DNA of 64,000 bases, taken from positions 46,797,906 through 46,861,905 of the forward strand of contig CM055101.1 of assembly GCA_029204225.1 (NCBI GenBank), given 5' to 3'. Position numbers and translations under genes: made by a program. The notes under the pieces were generated by a model. It worked only from the letters and a program-made list of their open reading frames with translations, was not told where the DNA came from and did not search any database. Every line of letters starts with the position of its first letter. The first letter of the stretch is position 1. Below are positions 21,861-33,900 of this stretch, piece after piece. The DNA is from Diphasiastrum complanatum. Its lineage: Eukaryota; Streptophyta; Lycopodiopsida; Lycopodiales; Lycopodiaceae.

Positions 21861-24145
21861 CAGCAACTACAATCATTGATGCTGATTTTCTAGAAGAAAA
21901 TGTGCTAGATGTATCTCATAAGCGGAAAATCTGCTATCATGCCACCTTTTACTGATATACAAATGTGGCTATGTTAAAGAGTAGCTATGAAATTCTATGG
22001 AATGTTCAAATGTCATAATCAATTTTCAAATGACAGTTATATCAGACAAATTAGAGCTATTTTTACTATGTTACTATTTTCAGTAAGTCTGTTAAATAAC
22101 AATAAGCTATTTTTAGCAACACTCATAAGTGACTTTGATGGATGATAATATCGACAGTTGCTAAGTAGTTTTATTAAATGGCAATTTTTTGCCATATTGT
22201 AATGATGAAATGTACTTTATATCATGATTAATAAAAGATGTCCGAGTACCTTTAAGGCATTGACTTAAGTTTCAAGGAAAGGTCTAAAGGCTAAGGGTCC
22301 TGCAAACAACAACAAGCGAAGTTCAGTTCAAGACAAAGACAACAAACCAGCGAAAATACCCTTTTGAAGATTAAGGATGTCCTTGAATAACTAGGACCAT
22401 GACCTTATCATAAAGGTCCAAAAAGATTTCACAAAATAAAATATGTTGGCAAATTCAAAATCGTTCAAACAGTAATTAACCACGATCCATCAGAGATTAT
22501 CGAAGAAAATTTGGAGTTCTAGCTCAAATCAAGGATTTAGTAACATTGTTTCACAATTGAAAGGGTTCTGGATAAAAATCGATGAATCCTTATCGATTGA
22601 GGACACTGCAAAATATACTAGTCAAAATAAAATTTTGCAGGTGAAAATGCTTATAAGACATTTAGGTGTCTTGGAAGAAAAGAATTGATGAGGTCAAAAC
22701 AATGAGATTGACCAAAATATACTAGGATGATCAATTTCAAAATTATGTTGAGAGGCCAAACGCATATTCATGTGATGGTTTTCAAAATGAAACAAAAAAA
22801 TGATGTGAAAGGTGCTATAAGCTTATTGAAGGTCAGTTTTGAAGAAAATGCACTTCTAAAAGTTGTTGGAAGAGGTCCTACCATGAACTCTTCAATAATT
22901 CAGAGCCCACATATCCTTAATCGACACTTGTCAAATGGACCTGAAACTTTTTATCAGAATGAGTAAAGTCGAATTCCATGAAATGGATTCAATGGAAAGC
23001 CAAGAAGGGATTGTGTTTGGAAGAAAGAGATTGGTAACTGCTCTCCCTCTCTCTCTCACGAGGTATTAGGAAAGAGGCATTCATGGATACAGGCTATATT
23101 CGAAGTATTGGAGGCAGAGAGCATTCGAGTGTTCTGGTGATGTAGAGAGGCATGGAGTCTTCTGTTACATTCTGTTTCATGATTGAGATTATGAATACAT
23201 AGGTTCTTCAAGAAGATTGGTGATGATCCCGTTGTCTTAACTATTGGTGCTATCTACAAATTGGATAGTATGTTGATTGATCTTGGAATATGATCATATG
23301 AAGAAGACATTTCATGCAGATCTGCCTGCATTATATTCATAGCTTTCTGGCTTTCTGACTGCGTTGGACAACCTGTCATTCCTCTATCTGAATGCAATGG
23401 ATGGACTATCTCAAATACTATTGCTCTAACTGCAACAGACATCAATACTACTGATCTGATGGACAAAGGTGTATGTTACTTGCTTGCTGCCCATCTCTCA
23501 CATATACAAACAACCAGCCCTCGCTGCTGATGCTATCTACCTCCCACAACGCTTCACTATCCCTCTGAGGCCAGTCCTTCCTCTCCCTCTCTCCTTATTC
23601 CAACCCCTTCTCCATCGTTGAGTTGCTTCCTCCCTTCCTCCAGCGATATCTCTCCTATTCTCTCCTCACCTGCTCTCTAGAATTGCGCTTTCCATCTGCG
23701 TTCTGTCCATCCCCTCCTCTTCAAAATCTATCCCTCTCCTGCCTGCGCTCCCCATTCCTCCTACGATCCCTCTCTGCTGTTGCGCTCCCTCTCTCTCCCT
23801 CACCTAAGATCCTTCTTCCCTCATTGTCTAACTCCAGCACTCAGCCTCCCTCCTTTCTTCTTGTTTCAAAATCTCTTTTAGTGAAAGAGATCACCCGGCA
23901 AAAATTTAAGATGGGAACTGGCAGTCTGGAAATAAAGTAAATGAGCCACCAAAATGAAGATATTATAGAACCGGATGCCTATTTAAGAAAGGACCTTAGC
24001 CTATGGACAGTCTCTTGAAACTTAAGTCAGAGTAAAAAGACTGAGGTAATTTCCATTGCTCATCTCTGTTTTGACTCATGTCTTAATTCACTTCATAATA
24101 CATATAGAAGATGAGTAAATGTTATTTAGTGTATTATTGTCATAC
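21861..24145. other. Interior of the non-autonomous element, unclassified
   Basis: About 2.3 kb of non-coding DNA between the gag start and the ORF chain. A pyrimidine-rich block lies at about 23560-23870 (tccctctctcc-type words). No retrotransposon domain is recognised; some of it may be older inserted DNA. Confidence 0.4.
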
Positions 24146-24310
24146 CTCATTTGATCTTGAGGTGTTTGAGGCCACTCCTCCACACTTGCAACAATCTCCA
24201 TCAACTCATTCATCTCCAATAAGGACTCCATCCTCACCTTCCAAGTAGAATAGTTGATTGAGGTAAGCCTATCATTGCTCTCCAACATAAAGCCACCACT
24301 TGTAGCCATG
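24146..24310 (-). pseudogene. Gag N-terminal fragment of the non-autonomous element
   Basis: MATSGGFMLESNDRLTSINY begins a typical copia gag N-terminus, continuing STWKVRMESLLEMNEL. After about 55 residues, at EWPQTPQDQMR, the similarity ends at GAG|GTATG, which looks like a splice donor or a breakpoint. The zinc knuckle and the rest of gag are absent. The start lies about 590 bases after the primer-binding site. Confidence 0.75.
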
Positions 24311-24897
24311 TTGCAATGACCTGATCTTCTTCTTTCAACCTGTTCCAATGCACAAAGCACTCTCTTAAATGTCAACAAATGAACTCAAGAAGAAATCACA
24401 AAGATATGGAACCTCTCAAATCTCTTCTAGCACTTCTAACTAGAAAATCAACACATAGAATAGTGAAATCTTGATCAACCTATGATCTATCTTCAATCTA
24501 ATGATTCTTTCCACTTCCTAAGATTGAAACACACTCAAATGAAGTTCGATAACCTCACAAAATAGAGATCCAATCAAAATTAGGGTTTTGACAAAATCAC
24601 AAAAAATTGAATATCTCAAATTCTGCATGCAATTTCTAGAAACTTGATATATCTTCTTGTAGACTCCAATGAGACCTTCCCAATGCACCAAAAATCATCT
24701 AATTCCAATAAACCAAGTGTGAAATCGAAATTGATCAAGTATATAACCCTATATTGAGTTTTGACCTACAAAAGATCAATTCTACACATGCAAAAATGCT
24801 GATTTTTGAGTAGAGATCAATCTAGCATCCTCTAGCATTGGTAACTCCTCCAAATCCTTGCTAAAGAAGACTGATCCTTTCATAACCTGAAACACAA

Positions 24898-24911
24898 GAG
24901 CTCTGATACCA
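24898..24911 (-). other. Copia primer-binding site
   Basis: The minus strand reads TGGTATCAGAGCTC directly after the LTR end CTTCACA, the classic plant copia arrangement for priming with initiator tRNA-Met. Confidence 0.92.
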
Positions 24912-25562
24912 TGTGAAGGATTTCAGATCATTCAAGATCCAATCCATGTCCCAAATCTTTGGTTACAATAAGGAGCAAACCAACAATCCTACCAATGTAG
25001 AAAAATCAGCATCTACATAAAAAATGAGATGCAAACTCTAAGAGATACTGATCAAACATGAACCAATACATAAAATATGATTATTGTCCATACAATTACA
25101 GTACCCTACTGTATTTCACACGTGTGAAACCAAAAATGACAAAATATGAGCATTTTACACACAAGATTGCAAGATATCACCAAGATAGTGCACCAATGAG
25201 TAGAACCCAAAGAGGACCATGTATAATGATGAAATGAGAGAGAGAGAGAGGAGAGAAGATATGTCTCTCCACGAGTTACATCCTTTTATAGAGTGTCCAA
25301 ACCCTATTTGGCCATTTGGCTTTCCTTCCAAAATGTAAACCCTACTATTTTTGGGTCTAGATTCAATGTACCCAAAGTTCAAATTTGAATCTCTCTCAAA
25401 CTAGACTACCAACTTTCCCACACTTACAAAAAGTGTTTATTGTATTTTGAACTAATATAACTTCAAAAAGTTTATCTCTAAGTCTAAAATGAGTTTTGGC
25501 CTCTTATCGACAATTTACCAAAATATGACTAAACTAGACTAAACTAGTTGAAATCTCTCACA
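24912..25562 (-). repeat. 5' LTR of the non-autonomous element (651 bp)
   Basis: Full-length LTR, TGTGAGAGATTTC at 25562 to CTTCACA at 24912. It is about 97 per cent identical to the aligned parts of 19900-20175 and is a more distant relative of the LTR at 18867-19552. A TATA-like TATAAAAGGATG sits on the minus strand near 25285-25297. Confidence 0.92.
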
Positions 25563-26260
25563 AGCTCCACCCAAGCGATCTACAAGGTCATCCATCCTAG
25601 GTAATTGATATTTGTTCTTGACAGTCACCTTATTCAATCCCTTGTAATCCACACACATCCGAAAACCTCCATCTTTCTTTGCTTTCAGAATAAAAGGAGC
25701 GCCCCATGGTGATTTACTAGGTTGTATATGTTCCATCTTTATATAATTTTCTATTTGACTAGAAATCTCTATCTCCTCTTTCTTAGAGAACCGATAAGGT
25801 TGTCTAGAGATAAGATGACTTCCTGGAATTAATTCTATCTTGTGGTCTACTGACCTAGATGGTGGTAAACCATGAGGTAATTCTGATGGAAAAACATTTT
25901 TAAATTCATTTATGATCTGCTTTTTCCTTGCTTGTTCACAATCTAAATTTACTGAGTTAAGAATTGCAGAGAATTCACAACTATTTAGATACACATCAGA
26001 AACGTCCAAAATTGGAATAGCAAATACTGAAAAAACTTCATACTGCGAATAATCAAATTCTTCCATTTTATTAACTGTTGTGACATACATTACTACCAAA
26101 TAAAGTAACTACCTTACCACCCTCCTTGAAAGTGAGAACATGCTTTTCAAAATCAATAGTCAGATAAGGTGATTTGCTAAATAACCACTCATATCCCAAA
26201 ATTAAATCAGTACGAGACATGAAAAGTAACTAATTCCCTATGCTCTTGTATCAACATTGG
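25563..26260 (-). pseudogene. Ty3/gypsy protease and reverse transcriptase, proximal part
   Basis: Protease residues DLILGYEWLFSKSPYLTIDF and KHVLTFKEGGK read on the minus strand at about 26105-26220. A frameshift near 26095 leads into a 186-residue frame with the RT entrance: [60 protein letters not shown] and [10 protein letters not shown]. The reading then stops at the copia insertion and resumes at 19899. No long gag was seen to the right; a CACTA-like end lies close by. Together the two parts are a remnant of one gypsy element older than the copia insertions. Confidence 0.92.
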
Positions 26261-26389
26261 GAGATTCGGCACTTTCACGTTCCTCCAATTTTTTTTATAA
26301 CAATTATGAACAAATGATTTTGCTTACCAACTTGATAAGAAGTCACTTCAAAAGACTCCTGGGGTTGTGGATGGAGTGGACCATTTTTA

Positions 26390-26711
26390 GAGCCTCGGAA
26401 CAGGTTCACTCTCAGCAGCCTTTCACCGAGGGATATACTGAGGTCCCTCAGTATATCCCTCAGAACATGTTCAATCTCAATAGTCTTTCTCGAGGATAAT
26501 ACGGAGGTCCCTTGGTATATCCCTCGAAAAACACATTCTATAAACAACACCAAAATGGTATGGGGATACCTCGGGAACCAATGCAATTATCGAGAATCTG
26601 CTAGCGAGACATACATTGTTGGACATATCGGCGTTTATGGACTTATTTTAAATTTTTTGTTTCAAAAAAGCCTCGGTAATAGGGTCAAAAGACCTCCAAA
26701 ATGTTGTAGTG
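26390..26711 (-). mobile_element. CACTA-like transposon terminus with subterminal hairpin
   Basis: The minus strand starts CACTACAACATTTTGG at 26711 and continues ATTACCGAGGCTTTTTT, like the terminus at 17134. A perfect 15-bp inverted repeat with a 4-nt loop (gagggatatactgag / ctcagtatatccctc) lies at 26428-26461, and a variant, cgaggataatacggaggtcc, follows at about 26490. These resemble inverted subterminal binding motifs of CACTA elements. The partner end was not identified. Confidence 0.5.
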
Positions 26712-27203
26712 GGGCATCCAACATTGAACTTGGATATTAAATGTCAGGAACGATTTATCAACAATGACTTGTGAGCACTAAAAAATTAAAAGCTAAGTTA
26801 AAACAACTTTATCCAAATTCTAAACAATGGACTATAAAAATTGAACTAGAATTATGCTCAAGAATAGAGCAAAGAGCTTCAATGAGCATTTAGAGAGAGA
26901 GAGAATGTATGATGTTATGGAGAAAAGACCCGCATTTTCATTGGGCAATGTGTGCCCTAAAAATTTGTCAACAACCACGTGCAGGTTTAGCCGGTCATCA
27001 TCAAATCTTCTCTAGAAAATTCTAGAAAGAGAATGTGTGAGAGAGAGAGAGCCCGTCATTTTGTGTGCAATATGGATGAGTGAGAGAGGGACACTGAGAG
27101 ATTGTGATGAGAGAAAGAGGAGAGAGAGAAAGGTGAGAGGGGAAGCATGATGAAATTTTAGGTTTTAGGGTTTAGGGAGAGAAAAATAGCCATATAGTGA
27201 GGT

Positions 27204-27246
<43 letters not shown>

Positions 27247-28115
27247 GTAGATTGTGGTACAATGCGATAAGATAGACAGCGTTTTTCATGTGCGAGTGGT
27301 CCTGGAGGGATGTGTCGCACTCGAGCTGTTTGTGATGGCTTTATTAGTGGTCCAGCCGTGAGGAGGCTTGGCATAGGGGAGGAAGAGGGGATAGAAGATA
27401 AAGGAAGAAGAAAAAGGACGGCAAGGTGCTTGATGGAGAGCCTTGGCTTTGGCAGGAAGAGTACTGAGTCCGACAGGCGTGAATGAAAGAAAAACAGTCA
27501 CGCGGCAGCCCACATGTGCAGACCTTCAAAGAAAGAGCGCGTCGTAGTCATGGAGTCAGAGTCTCAGATGCAAACGCCTCTAGCTGGCCGTACCTGAATA
27601 TCGATTGCTTAAATAACATGGCAAAGTTGTTGTAGAATTGAGACTTTATTGGATTGTTTGATATCAAGTAGCACCAGCTGCGTTTGGGTCTGGACTCTGT
27701 AGATAGCGGGAGAAATGAAATAGATCTCTTTCCAGGAATCAGTCTGTTGACAGTTCTGTTTCAGATGTTCAAAATAGTGAGTGATGTAAGGAGGATTGCG
27801 ATGTCCGTCTAAACTCGTACTAATTCGTATGCTTCAACTACGTTACGCATCGTTATTTCGAAAAGGTTGGATTGTTTGACATAGCAAGTTCGATCCTTGA
27901 ACAGTGGAAGTAGTTTTCAGGATCACTGTCAATCATAGGATATGAGTTGAAGAATGTGCAGATTTTTGCTGGCTTGGAATTTTGTATACTTATACACTAA
28001 AGCCACAAGTAATAGGAGCGCCTGCTACATTATGTCCCTTACGCCATACTGACTGCTGTGGCTGGCTCTCATATCACATCAACGTAGTCATTGCAGATGA
28101 CGGACCAGTTATCTT
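26712..28115. other. Stretch with no gene recognised
   Basis: Contains scattered gagaga words, a (GA)n array at 27209-27241 and a moderately GC-rich part at 27290-27560. No domain or RNA gene is seen. Confidence 0.45.
27209..27241 (+). repeat. (GA)n microsatellite, 33 bp
   Basis: Perfect GA array inside a broader purine-rich zone (27000-27240). Confidence 0.95.
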
Positions 28116-28698
28116 TCATGTCCATTGCTTGCAGCTTGTATCCATCCACAAAACATCTGGATTGTGAGAGCCAGGAAACCCGGGTAAAAGGTCTTTGTCA
28201 GGAGGGTTCAGGATGTAAAGCACGCCCGGCATCACATGAATCATGAACTCTTTCCCATGCCCTCTGCCAATAAAGATACAATCCCATTCACCATACTCGT
28301 GGTGGTCCACCCAAAAGGTACACCGCCCAAGTCAAGCAGTCCACGTCCATTGTTACCTTTCCTGAAGGCTGAGTTCTTCCTTTTTCAACTTTTCCCCGGA
28401 ACTTCTGCCGGCTGCGTATGAATGCGTGCAGAAGAACTCCATGCCCGGACGTCCTGTGAGCTTCCGGGCAGAGGATCGAGCAAGGGGACCACCACAGGGA
28501 GAGAGACACAGCGATCACTGTAGCTACTGCTGCAGCTAGCCGATGATCCATCTCTATCTGATCATCTGCTATTGCCATCTGCATGCAGTTGCATGGTTCT
28601 CTGAAAAGCAAAGAAAAGAGAGTACTTGGGTGGCCAGGTGTTGAAGGTAGCTCCTTCGAAGGAAGGTGGTGCCTTTTTAAGTCCTGGGTTGTCCTCAT
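28116..28698 (-). other. Possible small ORF region, unrecognised
   Basis: Two overlapping minus-strand frames are open. The first, 136 residues, includes a hydrophobic stretch (LAAAVATVIAVSLSLWW) after MDHR that could be a signal peptide. The second, 64 residues, includes EWDCIFIGRGHGKEFMIHV and PGSHNPDVLWMDTS and reads like folded protein. They could be one gene with a frameshift or intron. I recognise no family. The GC content here favours chance ORFs, so this is tentative. Confidence 0.2.
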
Positions 28699-30649
28699 CT
28701 ACGGTTAAATTGTTCGTTGGCAGCTTGTTGCAATATAGCCAAAGATGCTTTCAGTTTTTTATCCAATGCATTATATTGCAGCAACATACATACCTTTCAT
28801 GTTTCTAATTTTCATGTATTATTTCTTCAACTGTGGAGTCAATCATAAACAACCTCGTGAAAGGATGGTTGGCTGTCTCATTCATACTACTACATTGTCA
28901 TTAGAGCCTTGACATGTCGTGTCATGGAAGAGTTTTTGGAAGGATGATATGATTCTGAATTCACAAGTACCTCTAAACCCATTGATGGTAATAAAACAAG
29001 TCCATCCTTGTACTTCTATACCAAATGTCTTTTACCATATAACTTGATCAAATATGATACTACCACGACTTTCAATTAAGGTAGGGAAGTTGGTCGGTTG
29101 TTGAAAGCCCCCTCCCAATTCCTTCAAAAAGGTGAATTCAATTGACACCCAATGTTAACTTTAGAATGAAGTGGAGTTAAAAGATGTGCACATAACTCAC
29201 GTCATCATCTTGACATCACACATCGTTCATTTTGCCATCATGTTACATCCAAGTAAATGCACTTGATGACATGGCAAGCTACATCCACATTACGCATATT
29301 AGAGTTTGAAGGTTATTAGAATGCAATGGGTCAAAGTTTTGCATAGTCATATTGATGAACATATTAACTCATTATAAGTAGGAGATAAGAAATTGTTTAG
29401 AAAAGTGTAAGATTTAACTAGGTGTTCTAAAAAAAATCACAAGAAATGTTGTCGTGAAGATAGGATCTCAATGTTTGAAATGTGTAATTCAAAATCTTTG
29501 AGGAAGGTCAAAAAATAGAGGAAGACAATGACAATGTCAAAATAACAAGAGAAACTCATTTCTAGTTTGAGCCACACATAAATGCTCAAAGTAGAATGTA
29601 ACGAATCTTCTTTTTGTGAGTTTATATTGTAGATTGCAATCATTTTTACTCGATTTCAAACTAGTCTTCCTTCTATAAAATTAATTGTGTCAAATTTTTA
29701 ATGCATGGACAATTGCAAGGAAGTCTAGATCTTGAGTGGTATAGCTTCTTTTACAATTGTGAAACTTCTAGATGCGTATGCTATCGGTTTTTCTCTTGTG
29801 AGAAATTGCTTCTTTGACAACTTGACTTACTTGAAAGGCGACTAAGAAAAAACAGCCAATTTTTGGATACTCAATTTCAAAAGCATCACTTACTGCTCTT
29901 TTTAGTTCTTGCAAGATTTTTTCTTCCATCGCACTTTTTCTAAAATTGATTTATGAGCTTTCATTTTAGAAGGTAATTAATGTGATTGTTTCAAGTTGTT
30001 GAAATGGTAGGGCTTTGTCAATGTTGAGTTGGATTAGCCTTGGAAGTTTTTTTTACATTATTTTCTTTGTGAAATACTTGGAGGTTACAACATGAGAGAA
30101 GATTTTTTTTCTTAATTTATGATGTCATCCAGAAATTTTCTTAGGCCTTGTAGTTTTTTCTCTTATTTATTTAATTCATTAAAAGCTTCTGTTAATACAT
30201 ATTAAGTTTTGCATCATTTATTATGCATCCTAATTAATGTTCTTGCAATCTAGATGAGGAGGAACTGTGGCATTCAAGTATTCTTACTTATGAGAGGTCA
30301 TCATTGACATACAAATATTGAAGGCTAACAAATATTCTAGTCATAGAAGGTTTTTGCCAATAGTATGATAGCATATTGGTTAGTATATGACAAATACATC
30401 CACATTAACAAAATGTTATAGTGAAAGCAACAAGCTGAAAAATGAGCCCATTAATTGTTGTGTTGTAGACTGCATTGAGATTCAAACAAGAGAGAATTGA
30501 AGAGCAGTTATGTTTTTTCAATATATGATGGATAGATTTTCTAAAGACAACTCTTTTTTCATTATATAATGGATTGATTTTATAAAGACAACTTAATAGA
30601 TGTTAAAAAGTATCTACCACATAAGAAAACTATCTAGCAGCTATGTAAA
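28699..30649. other. AT-rich stretch with no gene recognised
   Basis: Stops in all frames. It may include the eroded front of the copia remnant at 30650-30900, but nothing is readable. Confidence 0.45.
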
Positions 30650-30900
30650 ACCCAAAAGAATTATTTGCCTAAGAAGATTGCTAGAATGACTTGGCCAGAA
30701 GCATCATATGCCACTATCCTACATTGTGATAGTGAATGCATTCAACTTGTGTGCAATCTTGAGTCTCACAAGAGAACACTGCTATGTCAAAGTAAAGTTT
30801 AGGTTCATTATCTATAGCAAGGAGCAAGTAGTAGACATGTTTACATAGATTCTTAGTGGAAAAAAGTTTGAATACCTTTGTAGATAGCCAAAGCTTGTAA
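30650..30900 (+). pseudogene. Ty1/copia RNase H remnant, very decayed
   Basis: The plus strand reads ATILHCDSECIQLVCNL, then HKRTLLC and EQVVDMFT, LSGKKFEYL. These line up with the copia RNase H C-terminal blocks CDNQSxIxLAxNP, RTKHI and EQVADIFTKxLxxxKFExL. A preceding LRRLLE*LGQ in another frame fits the block before it. There are several stops and at least one frameshift. Without flanking domains the call rests on motif order. Confidence 0.62.
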
Positions 30901-33900
30901 TTATAAGAACAAATGAAAGATGAATGCTTAGGTTTTTCCTTTAGTTAAGAGTGTTGAAAATATATAATAAGCATCATCGACATAATTCAAAGGAAAATAA
31001 ATCCTTCATCAAGACTATCTATTATCATTCTAAAGAGCTGCATGATAATAATGATAAGTATAAGTACAAAATAACATCGGTAGCAATGCAAAAGTGGTTT
31101 TCCACTTTCTGACTAGGTAGCAAAAAGATACACACAATTTCAATGTTCAAGAAATTAACCTTGTTCACAAACCTGTTCATCCCTCAATTTTAAATATTGT
31201 AGTTTTATTCTTGAGTAAAATTCAAAAAAAAGATTTTTCATAATAAGATGTGTAATGAAATTCTTTCACCTTGAAATACCTTAATCTATAATGGGGATTT
31301 AGTAGATGAGGTAGCTCAATGGTGCCATTGAAGTGATCTAAGTGCCTCTTTCTTATAGTAAATAACCTTCATTTATATATGGTCAATTCCCACTAAATCA
31401 CTCTTAAAAAGTCAAAATTTTCTTTTGTTAAGGACAAGATTTTTCCTACTTGTATGTTGGAGTAGGAGTCACACAATCACCTCGTATGAGTCAACATTAG
31501 CGCAACATTGAATTCTCCTAGTTAGAGTCTTCAAGACTTGATACTTGCATTTGCATTTTTGTGGGATGCATCTATTGTAGGTAAATGACACTCTATCATC
31601 CTCAATGGCACAGGTAAAGATGTTTAGGATATGATTGTTATGGAGGATATGGATAAAGAGAAACCAAATATATTTCAATTATTGTGAAAAAAATTGAGCA
31701 CGGTATTTTCTTAACAATAACACTTAAAACAAGCCTTAGAGACAAGGAAATAAGGGAAACCAACTGACACATATATGCAAAGGAAATTAATACATGTTAG
31801 TGTGCAATTATAAATTAATGTAGAATTGTGTCACTTGATGTGCTTGCTTATCTCACTTTTGATAATTATATAGCTCATTGTATAAAACCTTTTCTACTCA
31901 GTAGTACTATTTTAGCCTAGTAGTTTCTCTTCCATGCTAGAATCACAATTGAAGATGACATCTAAATTGTTTAATTTGAGCAACCTTTAGTGAAGAGCAA
32001 TACTACATAGTTCACTTTAATGTTGTCTAATTTCGCATTCAAAAATTAGCTACTATTCCTAGATTTATATGAGCATGAGTCTACCTTGGCTTCACTATTA
32101 GGAGATACATGCCCACATTTTTCATGGAAGTGTAAGATATTTGGCATAATGAGACAATCTGATTAATATTTGAAAGAAAAAGCACCCAAAACAAAAGTTA
32201 ACATAATAAATAAGGTTAATGCAAAAGTCATATTCATAGGCTTTACAACATATGCAATTTTCTATTAAGTAACAAAAGTGCATAATTAGCTCATTTTTAA
32301 CAAAAAGGTACTTCAATGTTCACTTATTTTCTTGGCAAGAAGCACAATTACAAAGATTGAAGGATTATCATATACACTATATTTTCATATCATGGCAGCA
32401 GTGTTAAAACATTATCATTTTATACAACATGTTGGAATGTTATTCCACATTGATTCCAACAATATTTGAATATGACCTGTATCCATGAAATCTTTGTGAT
32501 GCATACATTCAATATTTAACTTTAGTATTGAATATGCTAGTACATTAGCAAATTAATAGCTTTTATTTTCATATCTTGAGCATTTAATTTAAAATCGCAA
32601 GCTTTTCTCAAAATGCTATGAATATTCAGCTTTGAAATTTTCATGTGAATATATGTTTCATTTTTGAAATTTTACTCACATTAAGTGTGTGTATTTCATC
32701 CATAGAAACCATAATATTTTTTAAACAGTGTCACCAAATATTCCAAGTACATACATATCATCAAACGAAGCTAAATTATTCTCTTACTTATGCAAGGCCA
32801 TAATATTTGGTGAATAGAAATGCATCTAAATAGAACTCCCCAACTTGGGGTCCATTTTTGCATGTAGTACTAAACTCATTTTGTAATGACATTAGAATTG
32901 AGTGCGCATATGCACAACACACAAGAAAATTATTAAGAATTGACACTATAAACATTCATACATTTTAAATTCATGAAAATCAAGATGAAAGATACTTAAT
33001 CAGTAGTTGTAATAGAAGTGCGTCTTAGTCATAAAGGGTTGTGTGGGTCCATTGATGTTAGATGTTATAAAAAGCTTGTATAGTTACACACCCATGTGCC
33101 ATGATCCAGACCCAAGACATTTTCTCAAAGCATAGTATATTTGTATCCTATCTCAATCTATATGAGTTGAACACATATAAATCTTTGTGTAGTGCAACAA
33201 TTTGTTGTTGCATGTTGGGAAAAAGATTATAAAAGATTATATGTATGTTGCCACATTCATTATTTATCTTGTTGATACAATAGCAAAAATTGAGAAACAA
33301 ATTATTTTGTTGGAATGCTTCACTTAACAAATGCATCATAATTACTATTATAAAAAAGCATTTTTTGTGTTGATTGGCTAGCATATGGAATTGTCAATGT
33401 GTTTATCAATTGCAAACATATATGTTATCCATGTAATCTTAATTCATATATGTGTAGGCTTAATTTATACTTAAGATAATCTTTTCTTGGTTAAGACGGC
33501 TCCCAAATTATTTGGTATATTGTATAATTAATAATTAACTCTTTTCTCCTTGTCAATGCAAAATACTTGATGGTAATGAGATTTTTGTTAGTATTCATAA
33601 AAGTTTCTATTTAAACGAAGTGTATTTTGAATCAAAGTTGAGATAATGTGAAAATTGTTTGTTGTTTTCTTAGACTAATTCAAAACTCATACTAAAAGGA
33701 AATCATACACGTAGATACAAATGTTGCATGTATTACCAAATTTAAGTGTGCTATTTTGTGTGCCTATCGACAAGATGTACCTTACTATAATATTAGCCAA
33801 ATGGATTGCCAAAAAGAGAGAATATTTGATGAAATGATGATTAAATATGCAATCAATTTATGAAAGATGTAATGGCATAATATTTTCTTAACCAGTGTCT

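Larger units (their letters stand above)
19900..25562 (-). mobile_element. Non-autonomous copia-type LTR retrotransposon inserted in a gypsy RT gene
   Basis: A near-complete element of 5663 bp on the minus strand: 5' LTR 24912-25562, primer-binding site 24898-24911, gag start 24146-24310, interior with no pol domains, polypurine tract 20176-20186 and 3' LTR 19900-20175. The flanking five bases are agctt on the left and agctc on the right, four of five alike. Joining the flanks with a single copy restores a continuous gypsy RT reading, which supports a target-site duplication. The LTRs begin TGTGA and end CTTCACA. The tail before the polypurine tract (MPKLVEEGV) matches the pol end of the copia element at 17219 (MLKLVEDSSV), so it descends from that family but has lost integrase, RT and RNase H. 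Confidence 0.88.

Noticed and set aside
22440-22530. KYVGKFKIVQ-like reading resembling the gypsy integrase C-terminus
   Set aside because: The similarity is about ten residues, with no neighbouring integrase sequence in frame.
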